From Pythium myriotylum (taxonomy: Eukaryota > Oomycota > Peronosporomycetes > Pythiales > Pythiaceae), in assembly GCA_023091665.1 (NCBI GenBank), contig JALJCQ010000012.1, positions 1,240,001-1,304,000 on the forward strand: a stretch of DNA of 64,000 nucleotides, given 5' to 3'. Below the pieces are notes generated by a model. That model ran no database searches, was not told where the DNA came from, and saw only the letters and a list, made by a program, of their open reading frames with translations. The position numbers and the translations under genes are program-made. Below, piece by piece: positions 30,701 through 43,194 of the stretch. The stretch's first letter is position 1; every line of letters begins with the position of its first letter.

Positions 30701-31428
30701 CGCACCTAATTTCGAAGGAGTTCATCGACTTTTCGGACCACAGTGCAGAAGCGAAGGATGTCGAACAGGCCACAGTCTTCGTGGCTGATGTTGTCTTTGC
30801 TGGGCTCAGTCAAGTGATTCCACTTATGACCGAATCGTTGTTGCAATATCCAAGCTTGAGCAAGCAGTACTTCACACTCGTCACCTACATGATCGATGTG
30901 TATGCAGAGAAGCTTGCAGGATTGGACAGTCGTCTGTTTGGAATGCTACTCCACTCGCTTCTCTTCGGCATCCGTCATGTTCAAATCGAGGTGTCTCGGT
31001 ACAGCTTCCAGGCAATTGGCGAGCTCGCCGGCTACCACCTCAAGGCGCTGCAACGCAGCGAGCCCGGCCTGCTCGCTCATGTCCAAGGCAACCCAGAGAT
31101 GTTTACCCACTTTATTCGCGTTATCTTGCGCATGGCGCTGTTCGAGGACTTCAATCCTGTGATTCTGGACGCCTGCTCGGCTGCATTGTATCCGCTCATC
31201 CTGATTGAGCGCGAGAGGTACTTCGTGATCGCTGAAGAGCTGCGTGCCGAGCAGCCCGACCCAAATGTCCAGAAACGGCTGCTCAAGGCCTTCCAAGCGC
31301 TGACATCGTTCCTCAAGCCAGGCGATTTCGCCATGGGCACAGTCACGACGCGCAAGTTTCGCCTCAAGTTCAAGAGCCACTTGTTCAAGTTCGTCGCGGA
31401 CGTGCGTGGCTTCATTCAAGTCAAGTGA
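27761..31428 (+). CDS. XPO4: Exportin-4 (importin-beta family nuclear transport receptor)
   Basis: RanGTP-dependent export receptor; in animals it carries eIF5A and SMAD3. Two exons, 27761-30342 and 30408-31428, with a 65-base intron (ATACTGATG branch region, TATGCAG acceptor), give 1200 residues, close to the family length of about 1150. The whole protein is helical-repeat in character. Family landmarks include ALFHCIATIREVTLKRW-type sequence in the N-terminal importin-beta region (VVLFHCIATIREVTLKRWP) and, after the intron, FFCLLVEAQISYLSPKDALLVYSSC and SYSRHNLGK, which match the conserved C-terminal XPO4 block. It lies 158 bases upstream of MLH3 in the same orientation. Confidence 0.9.
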
Positions 31429-31586
31429 ACTCAACGCGAAAGAATATTATTGTGTCTTCCACTGTAGATAATGAAAGAGCAACTTTTAGACCATCACTCT
31501 TGTTTCCCTTGTGTGAGTTGAAGAGCGGAGGCTCCATATTCGAGAACGACCCGCCACCAGCAACAACGGAGAAGCTGCGGGTGGGC

Positions 31587-34500
31587 ATGAGCGCACGACG
31601 CGTGGAGCCGATGAGCCAAGCGACGAGCGACCTCATCGCGGCGGCGCATGCCGTGCCGGATGTCGTCTTCGCGGTTCAAGAAGGTACGGTGGGGGAAAGC
31701 CAGCTCAACGGACGTGGCAACGACAGATTGACGCGCTCTGCAACTAGCGGTGTACAACGCCATTGATGGCAACGCAACGAGTGTGAGAGTCATTGTGGAC
31801 ATAGCGCGAGGATCCTTTTCCGTCGTGGATGATGGTGCAGCTCTTCCGAACGCGAGATGCAGGCAGGCCCTCACGTTTCAGATGTTAGGAGACGGCATCC
31901 ACCCCGACGAAATTGCAGAACATCTCTTTGAGTGCCGTGGTAGGATGAACTGCAGCTGGGGAATTACTAAAAAGCTAACCGATTACATGTCTTGCTCCAT
32001 GTAGCATCGTCCAAGGCAAACCCGAACCAGAACAGAAGCACGTACGGAAAGCAAGGGCGATTTCTTCTCGCATTAGGAACGCTCGCAAAAGAAGTTTCCT
32101 TGAAAAGTCGTGTTAACAGCCAATGGACATCGTTTCAAAAGATTGTCAAGGTAACGCGCGGCTCGTTGTTAGATAAGCACAGTTCCTGAGGAGTCGTGTG
32201 CTCAAATGACATCAGGAAAGGAGAGTCGTATTCAACGCGCGATCAAAGACCACCGAAACCTCCAAAGGAACAACACTGACCGTAGAAAATCTCTTTTGGA
32301 AGTTGCCCGTGAGACAGTCCGGCCTTGCATCTGATGAACGGCAGTGTCGCCGTCAAGCAAGACGTCTGAGTACCTTCTTTCGAAGTATATCGATGATATG
32401 GCCAACACTATCCATCGACGCCTCCTTTACAAACTCAAACATACCACGCTGCACCATCCGTGGCGTAGTAACCTGCCAAGATCGATTGAGAAACGTATTC
32501 GGAGAACTTCTTGGAGGCGATTTGGAGGTGCCACTGTACTTGCGGCTATGCAGTTTGTCGCTGATTCTGACGCTCTCCAACCGTTAGTATATCAAGTATG
32601 ATGTCGACGACTCCCCGTTTATCGTTCGCGGATACATCGCCATTATAAAAGATGGAGGGGGCCGGGGTACTTATATTGAATCATCGGGTTGGCGCCAAGC
32701 TCGCGCGTACTACCAGTTCGTGTACCTGGATAACCTTTGGCTCGAAGACATTCAGCGTGATTGCTGCAAGGTGATCAATAATGCTGTTATCGCATTGTCT
32801 CTGGGTTCGTACTCTAAGATTCATACTTGGTAAAGTATGTTGACCAAGTAATACCCTAGGTATCCCAATCTTCGTACTCAAAATTGCAACCAAAGGCGAG
32901 GAATACGAGGTTCTCAGTGATGGTAGCTCGCGGGTTGTCAACCTGAAAAATCCGGAGATGCTGCGAAGATCTCTTGTTAGATTCATCCAGGTATCAGTTC
33001 TGTGCAATCACCATTCGTAGAGCCATCATGAAAAATGTGTGTGCTATAGATGCTGACAGAAAAGGGGGAGTGCAAGAACCCCTCGAACCCGTCGAACTTT
33101 CCCAATTCGCCAAAGAACATAAGCCCTGATGTCTTCGATGACCGGCACTCGTCGATTGAAGAACTGCGGGAGGAGTGGGTTGGTGATAACAACTACGGTT
33201 TCGACGATGTATGGTACTTGGAAGACGAGTCAATCGAGTTCAGTATGGGATCTACTTGCAAGAATTTCTCTGCACCGAATCAGGAAAGGTTACACATGAG
33301 CGGCGAGGAACTATTCTATACCAGCAACGTTCCCTTTGACTGCATTACCACTACCCCAGACGGAGAGAGTTGGAGCTATTCAGACTCGCAAAATCGTATC
33401 GTGCACACGAGTGATTCGCGCTGGGACCCACAGTGCAATACCGTGTATGTCGACGAGCACATCAGTAGCGCAAGCCAAGCGATCGAGTACATCGGCTGCG
33501 AACAATGTGGCTACAGCTATAGCGAGTCTACTAGAGGGCGAAAAAGGTGTGTCAAAGGCTTCTTTTCTTGATTTTGCATGATTCTGACACATTCCATCGG
33601 TAGCTTCTCACGTGAGGATATTAACTCACATCCGTACGACTCCTATCAATACTCACAAGTCACTGAGTACAACTTAAATCAATTCAACGATAGAGTTGCA
33701 GAACCTGAAGCCTCAGACATGATGGTCGTGCAAAGCCAGTCACAGGTCGCATATTTCCGTAGCTCTTGGAGCAGAGAGTTGGATGCGACAACGGGAACGT
33801 ATTCAAGACGTAATGGTATCGACAGGGTGATCCAGGCTGCGAAAGATGCTGAACTGGATCAACTATTTTTTGGTAACAATACGTTTGTTCAGTCATCTCC
33901 AGCTATTGCGCACACACGAGGTCGAGATCTGAAGAGGTCCGAAGTGCAGCCACAAGAAGGGTGGGTTTCCAGTCGCCGACTCGGTGCATGCAAGGCGTTG
34001 AGCCAGTCGCTCAGCTTCAATAATTGCGAAAAAGGTGATACTTCACAGCACTCATTTGAAAATAACGTGGGGTGCACAATCCCGGATGATAACACTCCGC
34101 GAGTCGCTTCGAGTGAATCCGCCCGGCTATCGGATTACTTCTCGCTCGATAAGTTGACAAGCAACTACTCGAAGTTGAGCAGTTCAATCATGTCAAAATT
34201 CGCATCCAAGCGGGCATCTCTTGCAGAATCGACGGATCGCTTAGCTAGTGTTGATGCCAAGAAAGTACCGAGGAGCATAACGCCCAACGAGACAACGGCT
34301 TTGACTCTCGACAAGTCAATGATTCAACGTCTACAAGTAATCAGACAAGTCGACCGCAAATTCATTTTGGTGAAGTTGATGGAGGAATCACTGGCCAATG
34401 ATGAAATTAGCGACAAAGAAGTCTTGCTTATGTGCATCGACCAACACGCGGCCGATGAGAGAGTTCGACTGGAGCACTTAGAGGCCCGAGTTTTTGGAGT

Positions 34501-34939
34501 CAGCGGAGACGAACGGAATATTGAAGTTGCGGTCCACGATCCCCCCTTGTCGGTCTTGTTAAACGACTGCGAACGTGAGATTGTGCACTTTTTCGACGAG
34601 GAACTCAGGTCTTGGGGTTTCTCTGGCGAGTTCGGGCCCATAATCGCAAATCTCAAAACGACACCAAAGATAGAGACTCGTGTAGCTGGCGTCGATGATT
34701 TCCGCGAGTATTTGCATCTACTTCGTGACAGCAACGCGTGTATCGGGCCACGAGTACTGCGTCCTCCAGTGATAACTCGCTTTCTTCACTCGAGAGCATG
34801 TCGTAGTGCGATCATGTTCGGGGATTACCTCAGTCTTTCTCAATGCGAGGACATTATCGACCAGCTTCAGTTTTGCAACCTGCCATTTCAATGCGCACAC
34901 GGCCGTCCGTCAATTGTCCCTCTTGTCGAGTTGAAATGA
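31587..34939 (+). CDS. MLH3: DNA mismatch repair / meiotic crossover endonuclease MLH3 (MutL family)
   Basis: Partners MLH1; its endonuclease resolves meiotic crossovers and aids mismatch repair. Eight exons keep phase: 31587-31683, 31748-31939, 32005-32150, 32216-32527, 32588-32804, 32860-32990, 33050-33546 and 33604-34939, giving 975 residues (966 if ATG 31611 is used). N-terminal GHKL motifs: QEAVYNAIDGNA (motif I, Glu and Asn kept), VVDDGAA (motif II, second Gly changed), SSK, and GTTLTVENLFWKLPVRQ. The usual GFRGEAL is replaced by GKQGRFL. The C-terminus has the metal-binding DQHAADERVRLE, fitting DQHA(X)2E(X)4E, then ACRSAIMFGD and FQCAHGRP, as in MLH3. The linker (~365-780) is variable. 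The endonuclease looks intact; the ATPase looks divergent. Confidence 0.9.
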
Positions 34940-35150
34940 CTACAGTCGAAATAGAAGATACGTTATCAGTCGAGTCTGTTGTTGAACACTTCTACCTGAT
35001 GCCACTATTTGTTTGATCTGCAATTTGCAATTTTAGATAGAACCACACATGGAACGAGCAACAACTTGGAATTTCAAGGACGAACCGTGCATTCATAGAA
35101 GGAAACTCAACATTGAGAGCGCTGTTGATACGGCGCAGCTATCACGTACG

Positions 35151-38100
35151 TCATATCAAATCAAGATCATCCCATGAAGAACACGGCGGAAGTCTCACCA
35201 TCGCGCTCGAGGAAGGCAACGTGGATGAACTTGAGGGGGGCGCGCCAGCCACCCGTGTGGGTGACCCCTGTGGCGAAGGAAGCGAGTTGCGACGAAACAG
35301 ATTCGGTGCCCCTGATAGAACAAAGCGACATGTGTCAATCGGTATGTGATGACCGAGCATCCGTTCACGTGTACCTTCACTCAGCGGGAGCCGAGGGACT
35401 GAGGCTCGCTGCCCCGTTGTCTGAATCACCCTCGCATTTGACACGGCTTCGAGATGACCTACATTGGCATCTTCATCTTCTTCATCTTCTTCCTCATTTT
35501 CATCCTCAACATCCTCGTCCTCGTCCTCCTCGTCGGAGAAATCATCACTCGTTTTGATCGCGTCAATCGCGCTTAGAATTCGCTCGCGGTGAATTCGGTT
35601 CTTTATTCCGTAATCGTTGATGAGATCAGTCTCGGTGAGCTCCAGAAGCATTTCTCCATTACATCGCTGCTGTTGAAAACGTGGCTGTGGCATGTCCAGT
35701 CCATCAAATACTGCTAAATTAGCATCAAGAAAATGGCAAGTAACCTCACCACCACGTCTGGTACACCGACATCTTCATGAAGCCAGAGGCAAACGTTCTC
35801 GACGCTCCACTCAGCTACAACTTGCGCTAACGTCAAATGGTCGTCGTCGTTGTCTTCCTCCTCCTCCTCCTCCTCGTCATCGTCGATACTACGATTGCTA
35901 TCATCATCTACCTCGGGTTTTGCCTGCACATCTGACTGGGTTCTATTCGGCCCCGACAGATGACTAGCTTGCGGTGCAACGGAAACCGCTTGGTTCGTCA
36001 GTTGCGACAAAGCGAGGTTGCGACGCGCAAGTCGATCATCCATGCTCTCTTCGGTTGCTTTTGGCGGGAGTGTGGAGGGTTGTGGAATGGAAGGTTGGGG
36101 ACTAATGGAATGTCGCTCTGGTCCTCCAGATAGGGTGGGTGGATATGGCGGTGGCGGAGGGATCTTCGCAGGAGCTGAGGTAGACGGCGTCAGGCCCGCA
36201 ATAGATGAGCTAGTGGCCACTGACGACAGTGACGGAGGATTGAACCTGCAACTGCTCGAATGAGCAACAATCGCATCTGCAGGAAAGAGCTGACAGCAGC
36301 GGATGCACTTGATCGGTCGCTTAGAACAGCGGTTTGTGTGAGCTGGCAACGCTGACAGTGCCATCTGCAACAGGAATACTTGAGGATTTCCTTCAAGCCA
36401 TTTATCATGGATAAAACGAACCGGTTCACTGCAGTGAGGACAAGTTTTGGTGCCGGTCTTGCAGGAAGACTCATGGCGAAGGAGATCACGTGAGATGATG
36501 ACCATGTTGCAATGCTGGCACCGCTTGGGCTTCCAATCACACCTGTTGGATAGAGGCAAAGTAAGCACCTCGTTGTGTGGAACATCGTGACCAGGACAAA
36601 CTTGTTCTCGTGATCTTCAATCTCACTCGCTGGAATCTCTTCATCGCAGAACTTGCATTCTACCTGGTGTATCATAGCGATTATGTAAGTCCCAATTTTT
36701 CCACCCCACAGTCCACCGTGCGTACCTTGGTTGTCTCGACTTTATCTTTCACGATCGTTGTAGCCTTCAGCGCAGACACGATTGGGGGTGGTGGAGGCGC
36801 TGTTGCTGGCCCAGAGCCGCTGGTTTTGGGAGGAGACAGTGAAGAATTTGTTGATGACCGCTTTGGACATCTCGTTGCAAGGTGTTTGTCTATTCCTCGC
36901 TGCAGAAACTTGCCCCCGCAATCATTCGGACATGAAATAAGCCGGCAGTCGCAGTTTTCAATGTGTTCCTGTAGCTCTGCTACCTTCTGGCGGCGTAAGC
37001 AGTGCGGACACTGCTTGAGCATCTGGTCGCACTTCAGTTCGTGGTCAAATAGCTCAGCGGCCTCCACATCACTCGAGCAGTGGCGACACTTCTTGAACTG
37101 GGGAGGGGATCGCTCGGTCTCTTTGTCTTGATATGGTTGACTACTTGGTGCGTCAGGAGTCAGTGACGGTTTCGAAGATACTGACATGGAATGGACTGGA
37201 GAAATGGAAGTAGTTAGGTGTGTCGGAGGAGCTTCAGGGGAGATCGAGGAGGCGGGCCCTTCTTGACAGCCCCGCTGGTGGGCTTCGACTTCGTGCCATG
37301 GATACTTGACTTCACATTTCGCACAGCCAACAGTGCGCTTGATGCATTGGCGCTGCATGTGCTCACTGAGAAGATCGGAGCGTACAGGAAGCCGACACTG
37401 ATCACACAGGACGTGCGTTACCTGCGGTCCCGATGGAAGAGTGATAGACTTCGGTGCTGATGGCTTGGACTCGACCGAAGGTCCCAAAGACGCTGATGAG
37501 ATCGTTGAGTGTTTTTGCATTTGATCATCTGTGCGAAGTGGCGGTGACCTGGAGTTTGTGATATTCTGTGCAGGAAGAGAGGAGGGACCTGTAGGAGGGG
37601 AGGATACTGATGCTGCACCGGTTGCCAAAGCCGAAAGTGGGGTCGATGGAGGCTTGCTCATTGTAGAGATTGTATGTACAGTTGACGAGCATCCCGATGG
37701 TGCTGTATCAGATTGTGGGAGGGATGGAGGGTTAGTGAACGAGTTGCTCCGCGTCAATGGCAGGATTGGTTTCGTCTCTGCAGTGGTTGCGGTCTGTGGC
37801 GGAACTATTGACGACGCTGATGCTGCTCGAACCAAAAGCGGAGTTGGAGGATTCACGTGACTCTGATGGCGCGTTTCCTGCTCTTGCTTGCGCCGTGCTT
37901 CGATGCGTTGCTTCGCCATCTCGGCCTCTGTCGTAGCACCTCTCACCGTAGATGCGAATGTCTGCTGTACCTTTTCGATGGGATCTACAACCTCTCGAAC
38001 TGGAGGCTTGGGCGCCAACATGGTCGCCACAGGTGGTGCTGACGGTAGGTTTTCAGCTTCTTTTGAAGATTCTTCTGGCGATTTGATTTCTGTTGGCGAC

Positions 38101-40613
38101 TTCGAAACCTGAGATTGAAGAGCTTCCGTCGGAGACGCAAGCTCGTCAGCTACAGCGCGAGATATGATCTCATCGATGAGAGGATCAGGCTTCATTTCTT
38201 GTAATTTCCTCGGATCAATTGTACTGCCATCAATAGAAGACTTCAGATTGCACGCTGGGACCGGATCAGCAATCATCGCAGCTAAGCGCGCACTGCCATG
38301 TTCCTGGCTCCGGTCCGCAGTATGATCTCGGGTGATATCCTCGCTAGTCCGTTGTGCAGGACTGACTTGAGCAATCGTAGCCACAGTGGATGATACCACA
38401 GGTGCTAAGGGTAGTGATCCGTTGGTATGAGCCAACGATGGCCAATAAGGTTGGGAATAGATTGGCTGAACCATACCGGTTGTTTGAGTCATCACTAGTT
38501 GCTGCTGCTGCTGCAGCTGCAACTGCATTTGTAGCATCATTTTCTGTAGTAACGCGTCGATCGATGTTAGCTGCGATTGTGTGGTGTCACTCAATAGCGA
38601 GTTCATGGATGCGTTGCTGGCTCGCCGCGTCGATTTCGGTTCGTCTCCTTCGCCGACCGGCTCGATAGGCTTCATTTTTATAACCGGAGCTTCTTGAATA
38701 GCCACTACATTGCGCTCCAGCTTGTTCACAGTTTCCAATGCATCCTTTACTGTACTGTCAACACGATCTAGGCGAAGTGTAAGTTCCTCTTTAAGCGCCG
38801 AGGTGGTAGCCAGGGAGTTTTGAGTATTTTGCTTCGTCGCAGTATCGATGGTATCACCCCATTTGCGCTCGAGATCTCGCAGCTTTTGTGCCCAATCGTC
38901 AGTCAATATCGCTGTTTTCGATCGAAGGTCGCAGTTGAGCGTATGAAGTCGCTCTTCGAGCGCGTGCCGCGTATTGCGGACCTCCTCTTGCAGTGAAGCG
39001 ATCCCTAGCCTTGCTTCTACACGTCCATCGTCTGCTGATTTAGCGACCTCACTGGTCTTAGCGTGAACAGCCGTTAGACGACTGTCAAGATGAATATTAA
39101 ACTGGCTGGTAAGAGTTACTTCTCGCTGGTCCTGCTTCTCTCGTAGCTCTCGAAAGAGTGTCGATACCTCACTCTTTAGTTGAAGCTCGCTTTGCTTGAT
39201 CTGCTGTTCCAACGCGTTCGAAGATGCGTGCCGCTGGCATGCTGCCGCGTTATCGTGGACTTGGCGACAAAGATTTTGCAGCTCCTGCTTCGCTATACTC
39301 GCTTCTCTCGCCATACTCTCTCTCAGTTCGGTCAGCTGGGGCTTCAGGATTTTTTCGGTCTCACTGTTGACCAGTCGAAGCACTGCCTGAGGTACCAATA
39401 CTTCCATGATATCCTTCTTGAGAGTTTCGTCGTGGAACCTCCGCTGATCTGCCTCCTGTTGATCTCGCTCTTGTTTAGCCAACTCTCTCTCCTTTTGTCG
39501 CTTCGTAGACCGCCGTGGCGGTCGTCGGTGCTGGTCTTTGTCATCATCTTCATCGTCATCATCCTCTTCTCCACCGCGACCATCGAGCACCCCAATCCGA
39601 CTCACGTGGATTTTCAGTGCCTGTAGCTCACTTCGCAGCACCGTGATTTCCTCCGACTGCAGTCGGTTTACCTTTTGCGTTAGTGCGTCGAGAAGCAAAG
39701 ACGAGGAGCTTGTCCCTCGCGTGATTTCAGCCAACTGACTGGACTGGTGGTGCAACGTCGCCTGGAACTGCGCTTTGATAGGCTCTATCGCTGCGTTAAA
39801 GTGAACAAGAAGCTCCTGACGCGACAGTTTTTCTTGGACCTGGGATTGGACTGCGTTCACTTGCTCTCGAATTGTCGCGACCATTTGCCGCATTTCGAGT
39901 AGTTGATTTTCTGCCTGCATCCGCCAGGACTCTTCTTTGCCGCACATGGACTGCAGGTGGAATGCAATGTCCTTTTGGGTCGTGAGCTCCTGGCGCATCT
40001 TAGACTGTACCTGATCCAGTGTGTGGAGCTGGCGGTCGGCTGCGCATACCTCGATCCGCAGGCGGTCCAGTTCTTCCGAGCTTGCCTTGCAGAGCTGCAG
40101 CAGCGCACTGAGCTGTCGCTCGGCAACGGCTGCGCGCGCGTCCACCTCGAGTTTGAGACTAAGTCGGACTTGCTCCATCATCTGCGCCATGTCGTACGTC
40201 GGGGACGAGTACATTTGGAAGCCGAGGCCGGCGTTGTTCCCGTGGCGCGCTCGCCGACGCGTGCGCGAATACTGCGGTTGCTCAGACGCTACATCGTCTC
40301 CGTCGCTTGCTCCGTCATCCATGGCAGCTCGATTGTTCTCGAACTGCTGCTCGTGGCGCTTGCGGTCCTGCCGCTCCCGAAAGTGCTGCGCGAAGGATCC
40401 CGTCGCTCGGGGGGCCTCGCCCCGCATCGTTGCCATGGTATCACGCAAGAACGCGCTAGCGAAGCCGGTTGAGCCAGCATCCGCAGTTGGAGGTGGTCGC
40501 ACATCCGAGAAAGAGCCGAGGTCGGCGGAGAGCTCATCGAACTGGCGGAACTGCTGCTGGAGATTGGCGTCCGTGTGCTTGATGATGGCCGCGAGGTTGG
40601 CCTCCCAGTTCAT
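35151..40613 (-). CDS. Large coiled-coil protein with TRAF-type zinc fingers and a SAM domain
   Basis: Four coding exons, 40613-36726, 36663-36602, 36542-35750 and 35684-35151, give 1758 residues. The ATG at 40613 (MNWEANLAAII) with context GACCATGA is chosen over a longer in-frame extension to 40763. Residues ~150-760 are dominated by coiled coil. A disordered Ser/Pro region follows. From ~1065 to ~1430 there is a series of CxxC..H...C TRAF/XIAP1-type fingers (CDQC, CAKC, CRHC, CPHC, CPNDC, CKFC, CQHC, CPHC, CIRC). After an acidic run, a SAM domain lies at ~1560-1630 (WSVENVCLWL...LTETDLINDYGI), split by the last intron. It is probably a scaffold linking signalling partners; function is not known. 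Confidence 0.78.
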
Positions 40614-42014
40614 GGTCGCGCGATGCAGCGGTGGAGCCGCCGACGCACGTCGGTCTCGATGGCCATGGGGAGCCCTCGCCAAGCGACGCCGTAACGGCCA
40701 GCAGACGTGCCAATATTCGCCATTCTCCAGCCCCAGGTCTCTTGACCAAGTCGCCTGTGTCATTGAAGCTGTCGATCAAAAAAATAGAACGTTCTACCTC
40801 CAAAGCAACCAATCAGCAGCTGAGAAACAAGCTGTAGGTATTGACCAGTTTGCACTGTCTACGCCAACATTTTTATGACCGATATATTCTCCGAATATTC
40901 CCAAAAAAGATCCAGTTTGGAGCTGCTCTTTGATTGGCTCATTCCAGTTACTGGACGAGAAAATCGATGTGAGGGGCTCCCTACGCACATGTCACAGGCG
41001 CGAAACCACTGGTGGCTATCGTCCGACGCCCGAGATTCCCCGCCAAATTGTCGACGAAGGTCTCTCATCGACGCAAAGGTCTCCGCCAGCGTCTCGCAGA
41101 ATGCGAAGGCGACGTGTCTCTGCTCATACACGCCTCGCCCAGTGCGCACTCTGAACGTCGTCGCCGTCGGTCCACGACTCGACGGCCGACGTGGCGACGC
41201 ACAGGACGAGTCGAGGCGGGGCGACGGGTAGTACTGGTCCTCCCGCCGCAACTGGCTCCTCGAGTCGGAGGAGCCGTCCGCTTCCTCAAGTTGGCCCACT
41301 TCGTGCGGGAGTCACCCACCGTCAGTTCCGTTCCGTTCCGTTTGCGCTCTCTGTGGCCACGCGTCTCGTTCGAGAAGGATCGACGCCAGGGCGGTGACCG
41401 GGCCACTTCTCTCGAGAGACACGAGTGGCCCTGCTCTCGACGTCGACGGCACGACGTCGGACATTCACTCTCCCGGTTGATGTTGGTGGTCCAGAACGCC
41501 CGTGAGTGTCGGTGGTGATTGCTGCAGGTTGAACTGAACTCGGGGGGGCGACGACGTTAGCTTTCCGTCGGCTTCTCTCGCCAACAAAGACCGACCTCCT
41601 GGACGTGAAATATAACCACCCAAATATCCGAAACAGCCTTCCATTTTAGTTTATTCCGCGTCTCCCCTACCCCCTCCCCAGGTTTGGCGCGGCGCCAACA
41701 ACCAGCCACCAGCGAAAGGGGGAACAACCGGAGTCTTGTCCTGCAAAGAAAGGCCGCGTTCGAAACACCAGGAGCTCCCGAGGAGCGATGGTCGAAGTCC
41801 GAGCCAGGTCCCAGCTGAACGAAGTTGGTGTCCGCCTGCCCGCCCGCCTCCCTAGCCCCCTCCCGACGGCATTATCTTTTCTCCGCCGCGTGCCTCTCCC
41901 CCGCACGCAGCTCACTTGATCTGTGCCGGAGAGCCGCTCAGTAGCCCCCCGCTCCCCCCTCCTCCCCCTCCCTCCCTCCCCACCCCCCACCCCCCGCACG
42001 TCGACCCCTCCATC
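40614..42014. other. 1.4 kb intergenic region, pyrimidine-rich at its right end
   Basis: This is the longest gap in the window. Both flanking genes begin at its edges, so it holds two promoters. The stretch 41940-42010 is a C/T-rich run (CCCCCTCCTCCCCCTCC type), likely the 5' UTR or core promoter of the gene starting at 42015. An ATG-less open frame at 40859-41299 (-) is not accepted as a gene. No RNA gene is recognised. Confidence 0.5.
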
Positions 42015-42812
42015 ATGGACTCGCCTAACTCCCCCTGCGCTATGACGAGCAGCCACCAGGCCATCCTCAAGTGCCCCTGGCAGTGGCGCCAGCCCTTCCT
42101 AGACGAGAAGCGCGAGAGCCGCAAGCGCAAGGCCGGCGACGGATGCTTCTACGATCCGGTAGACCCGAGCTTCGTGGACCACTTGCTGCCCGCCTACGCC
42201 AAGAAGCTCTGCGCCGACACCCTCGAGACCGACGAGAAGGAGAAGATCCAGCGAGAGATCGAGCGTCTGCAGCTCAAGAAAGAAGAGGAGCACGACGCAT
42301 TTGTCGCGAGCGCCGCCATGATCTATGACGCGCTGGTCCTCTCACCAGAGAACGGAGACGAAAGCCCGCGTGGCGGTTCCTCCTCCTCTGACTCTTCGCG
42401 TGAGTCGACATCGACCGATGGCGAAGAGGCTGAGGTGAGCACTGAGAACCAGGCCTTGGTCGATAGCATCCTGCTCATGACCAAGGCGGTAGAGGAGGCC
42501 TCGGAGGCCTCGGCTCTACTTGCTTCCCCTCTGAGCGTTTTCTCGTCTTCGGACGAGGAAGACATGGATAGTGGTGCGAGTAGCAGCGATGAGTCCGGTG
42601 CGGAGGAGCCTACGCTTGACGCACTCAGTGATGCCTTGGTTGCCTCCACCTCCTCTTCTTTGTCGTCTACAAAGGACGCAGATCATGATCGTTCGGCCTC
42701 GCTCGAGCTTATGTCCGACAACATTCAAGAGAGCTTCATCTCTGTCGATGATGACGACCTGCTCGACTTCGCCAGCCCGACGACTTCGAGCGCCGATCAG
42801 TGTGATGAGTAG
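42015..42812 (+). CDS. Acidic Ser-rich protein of unknown function
   Basis: A single exon of 265 residues, starting at ATG 42015 just after a C/T-rich leader. The N-terminal 90 residues are ordered-looking: WQWRQPFLDEKRE, a basic cluster ESRKRKAG, FYDPVDPSFVDHLLPAYAKKL and a helical Glu/Lys-rich segment. The rest is Ser/Asp/Glu-rich and probably disordered, with casein-kinase-like SSSDEED and SSSDESGAEE patches and a terminal DDDDLLDFASP that resembles an acidic activation or binding motif. No known domain is recognised. Codon use is strongly GC-biased at the 5' end, supporting real coding. A nuclear regulatory role is only a guess. Confidence 0.7.
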   Translation: MDSPNSPCAMTSSHQAILKCPWQWRQPFLDEKRESRKRKAGDGCFYDPVDPSFVDHLLPAYAKKLCADTLETDEKEKIQREIERLQLKKEEEHDAFVASAAMIYDALVLSPENGDESPRGGSSSSDSSRESTSTDGEEAEVSTENQALVDSILLMTKAVEEASEASALLASPLSVFSSSDEEDMDSGASSSDESGAEEPTLDALSDALVASTSSSLSSTKDADHDRSASLELMSDNIQESFISVDDDDLLDFASPTTSSADQCDE

Positions 42813-42896
42813 AGCCCGTCGCTCCCTCACTCAAGCGAGATCGTGTATGTTGTACTGCGTGTATAAGCCATATTTATTAGTGGGTGCAGCCATTCT

Positions 42897-42917
42897 CCAC
42901 GCCGCCATTCGGCGTGG
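42897..42917. other. GC-rich hairpin 3' of the acidic protein gene
   Basis: CCACGCCG (42897-42904), loop CCATT, CGGCGTGG (42910-42917) form an 8-base-pair perfect stem about 85 bases after the stop codon. It could be a 3' UTR structure. The remaining intergenic sequence to 43194 shows nothing else. Confidence 0.4.
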
Positions 42918-43194
42918 CGGTTGTACCCAACTCGACAAACAACAAACCAGACAAATAGGCATCTTTGCACTCCACAAAATACATCAAGATGTTTTCAGTT
43001 AAACTTATACTACTTCTATTTCCCTTCAGTGCTTCCAGAAAATGGCATGGCAGCATGCTGCGATTCGCTTTCCAATCCTTATCTGTCTTGAACGAGCAGC
43101 TTCACAAAGTGTTCGAAAGAATTCGAAAGGGTGTGTGAGGGGGTGCGTCAGTCCAACATGAAACGACTCAACGACTATCAGATGAAGCTGAAGT

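Noticed and set aside
36376..36400. Possible intron in the zinc-finger gene ending in TTGCAG near 36376
   Set aside because: No GT donor with correct phase is present and the frame is open through it.
40859..41299. Open frame of about 146 codons on the minus strand in the 1.4 kb gap
   Set aside because: It has no upstream ATG (it opens with GTG after a TGA), codon use falls apart in its second half, and no domain is visible. GC-rich sequence easily leaves such frames open.
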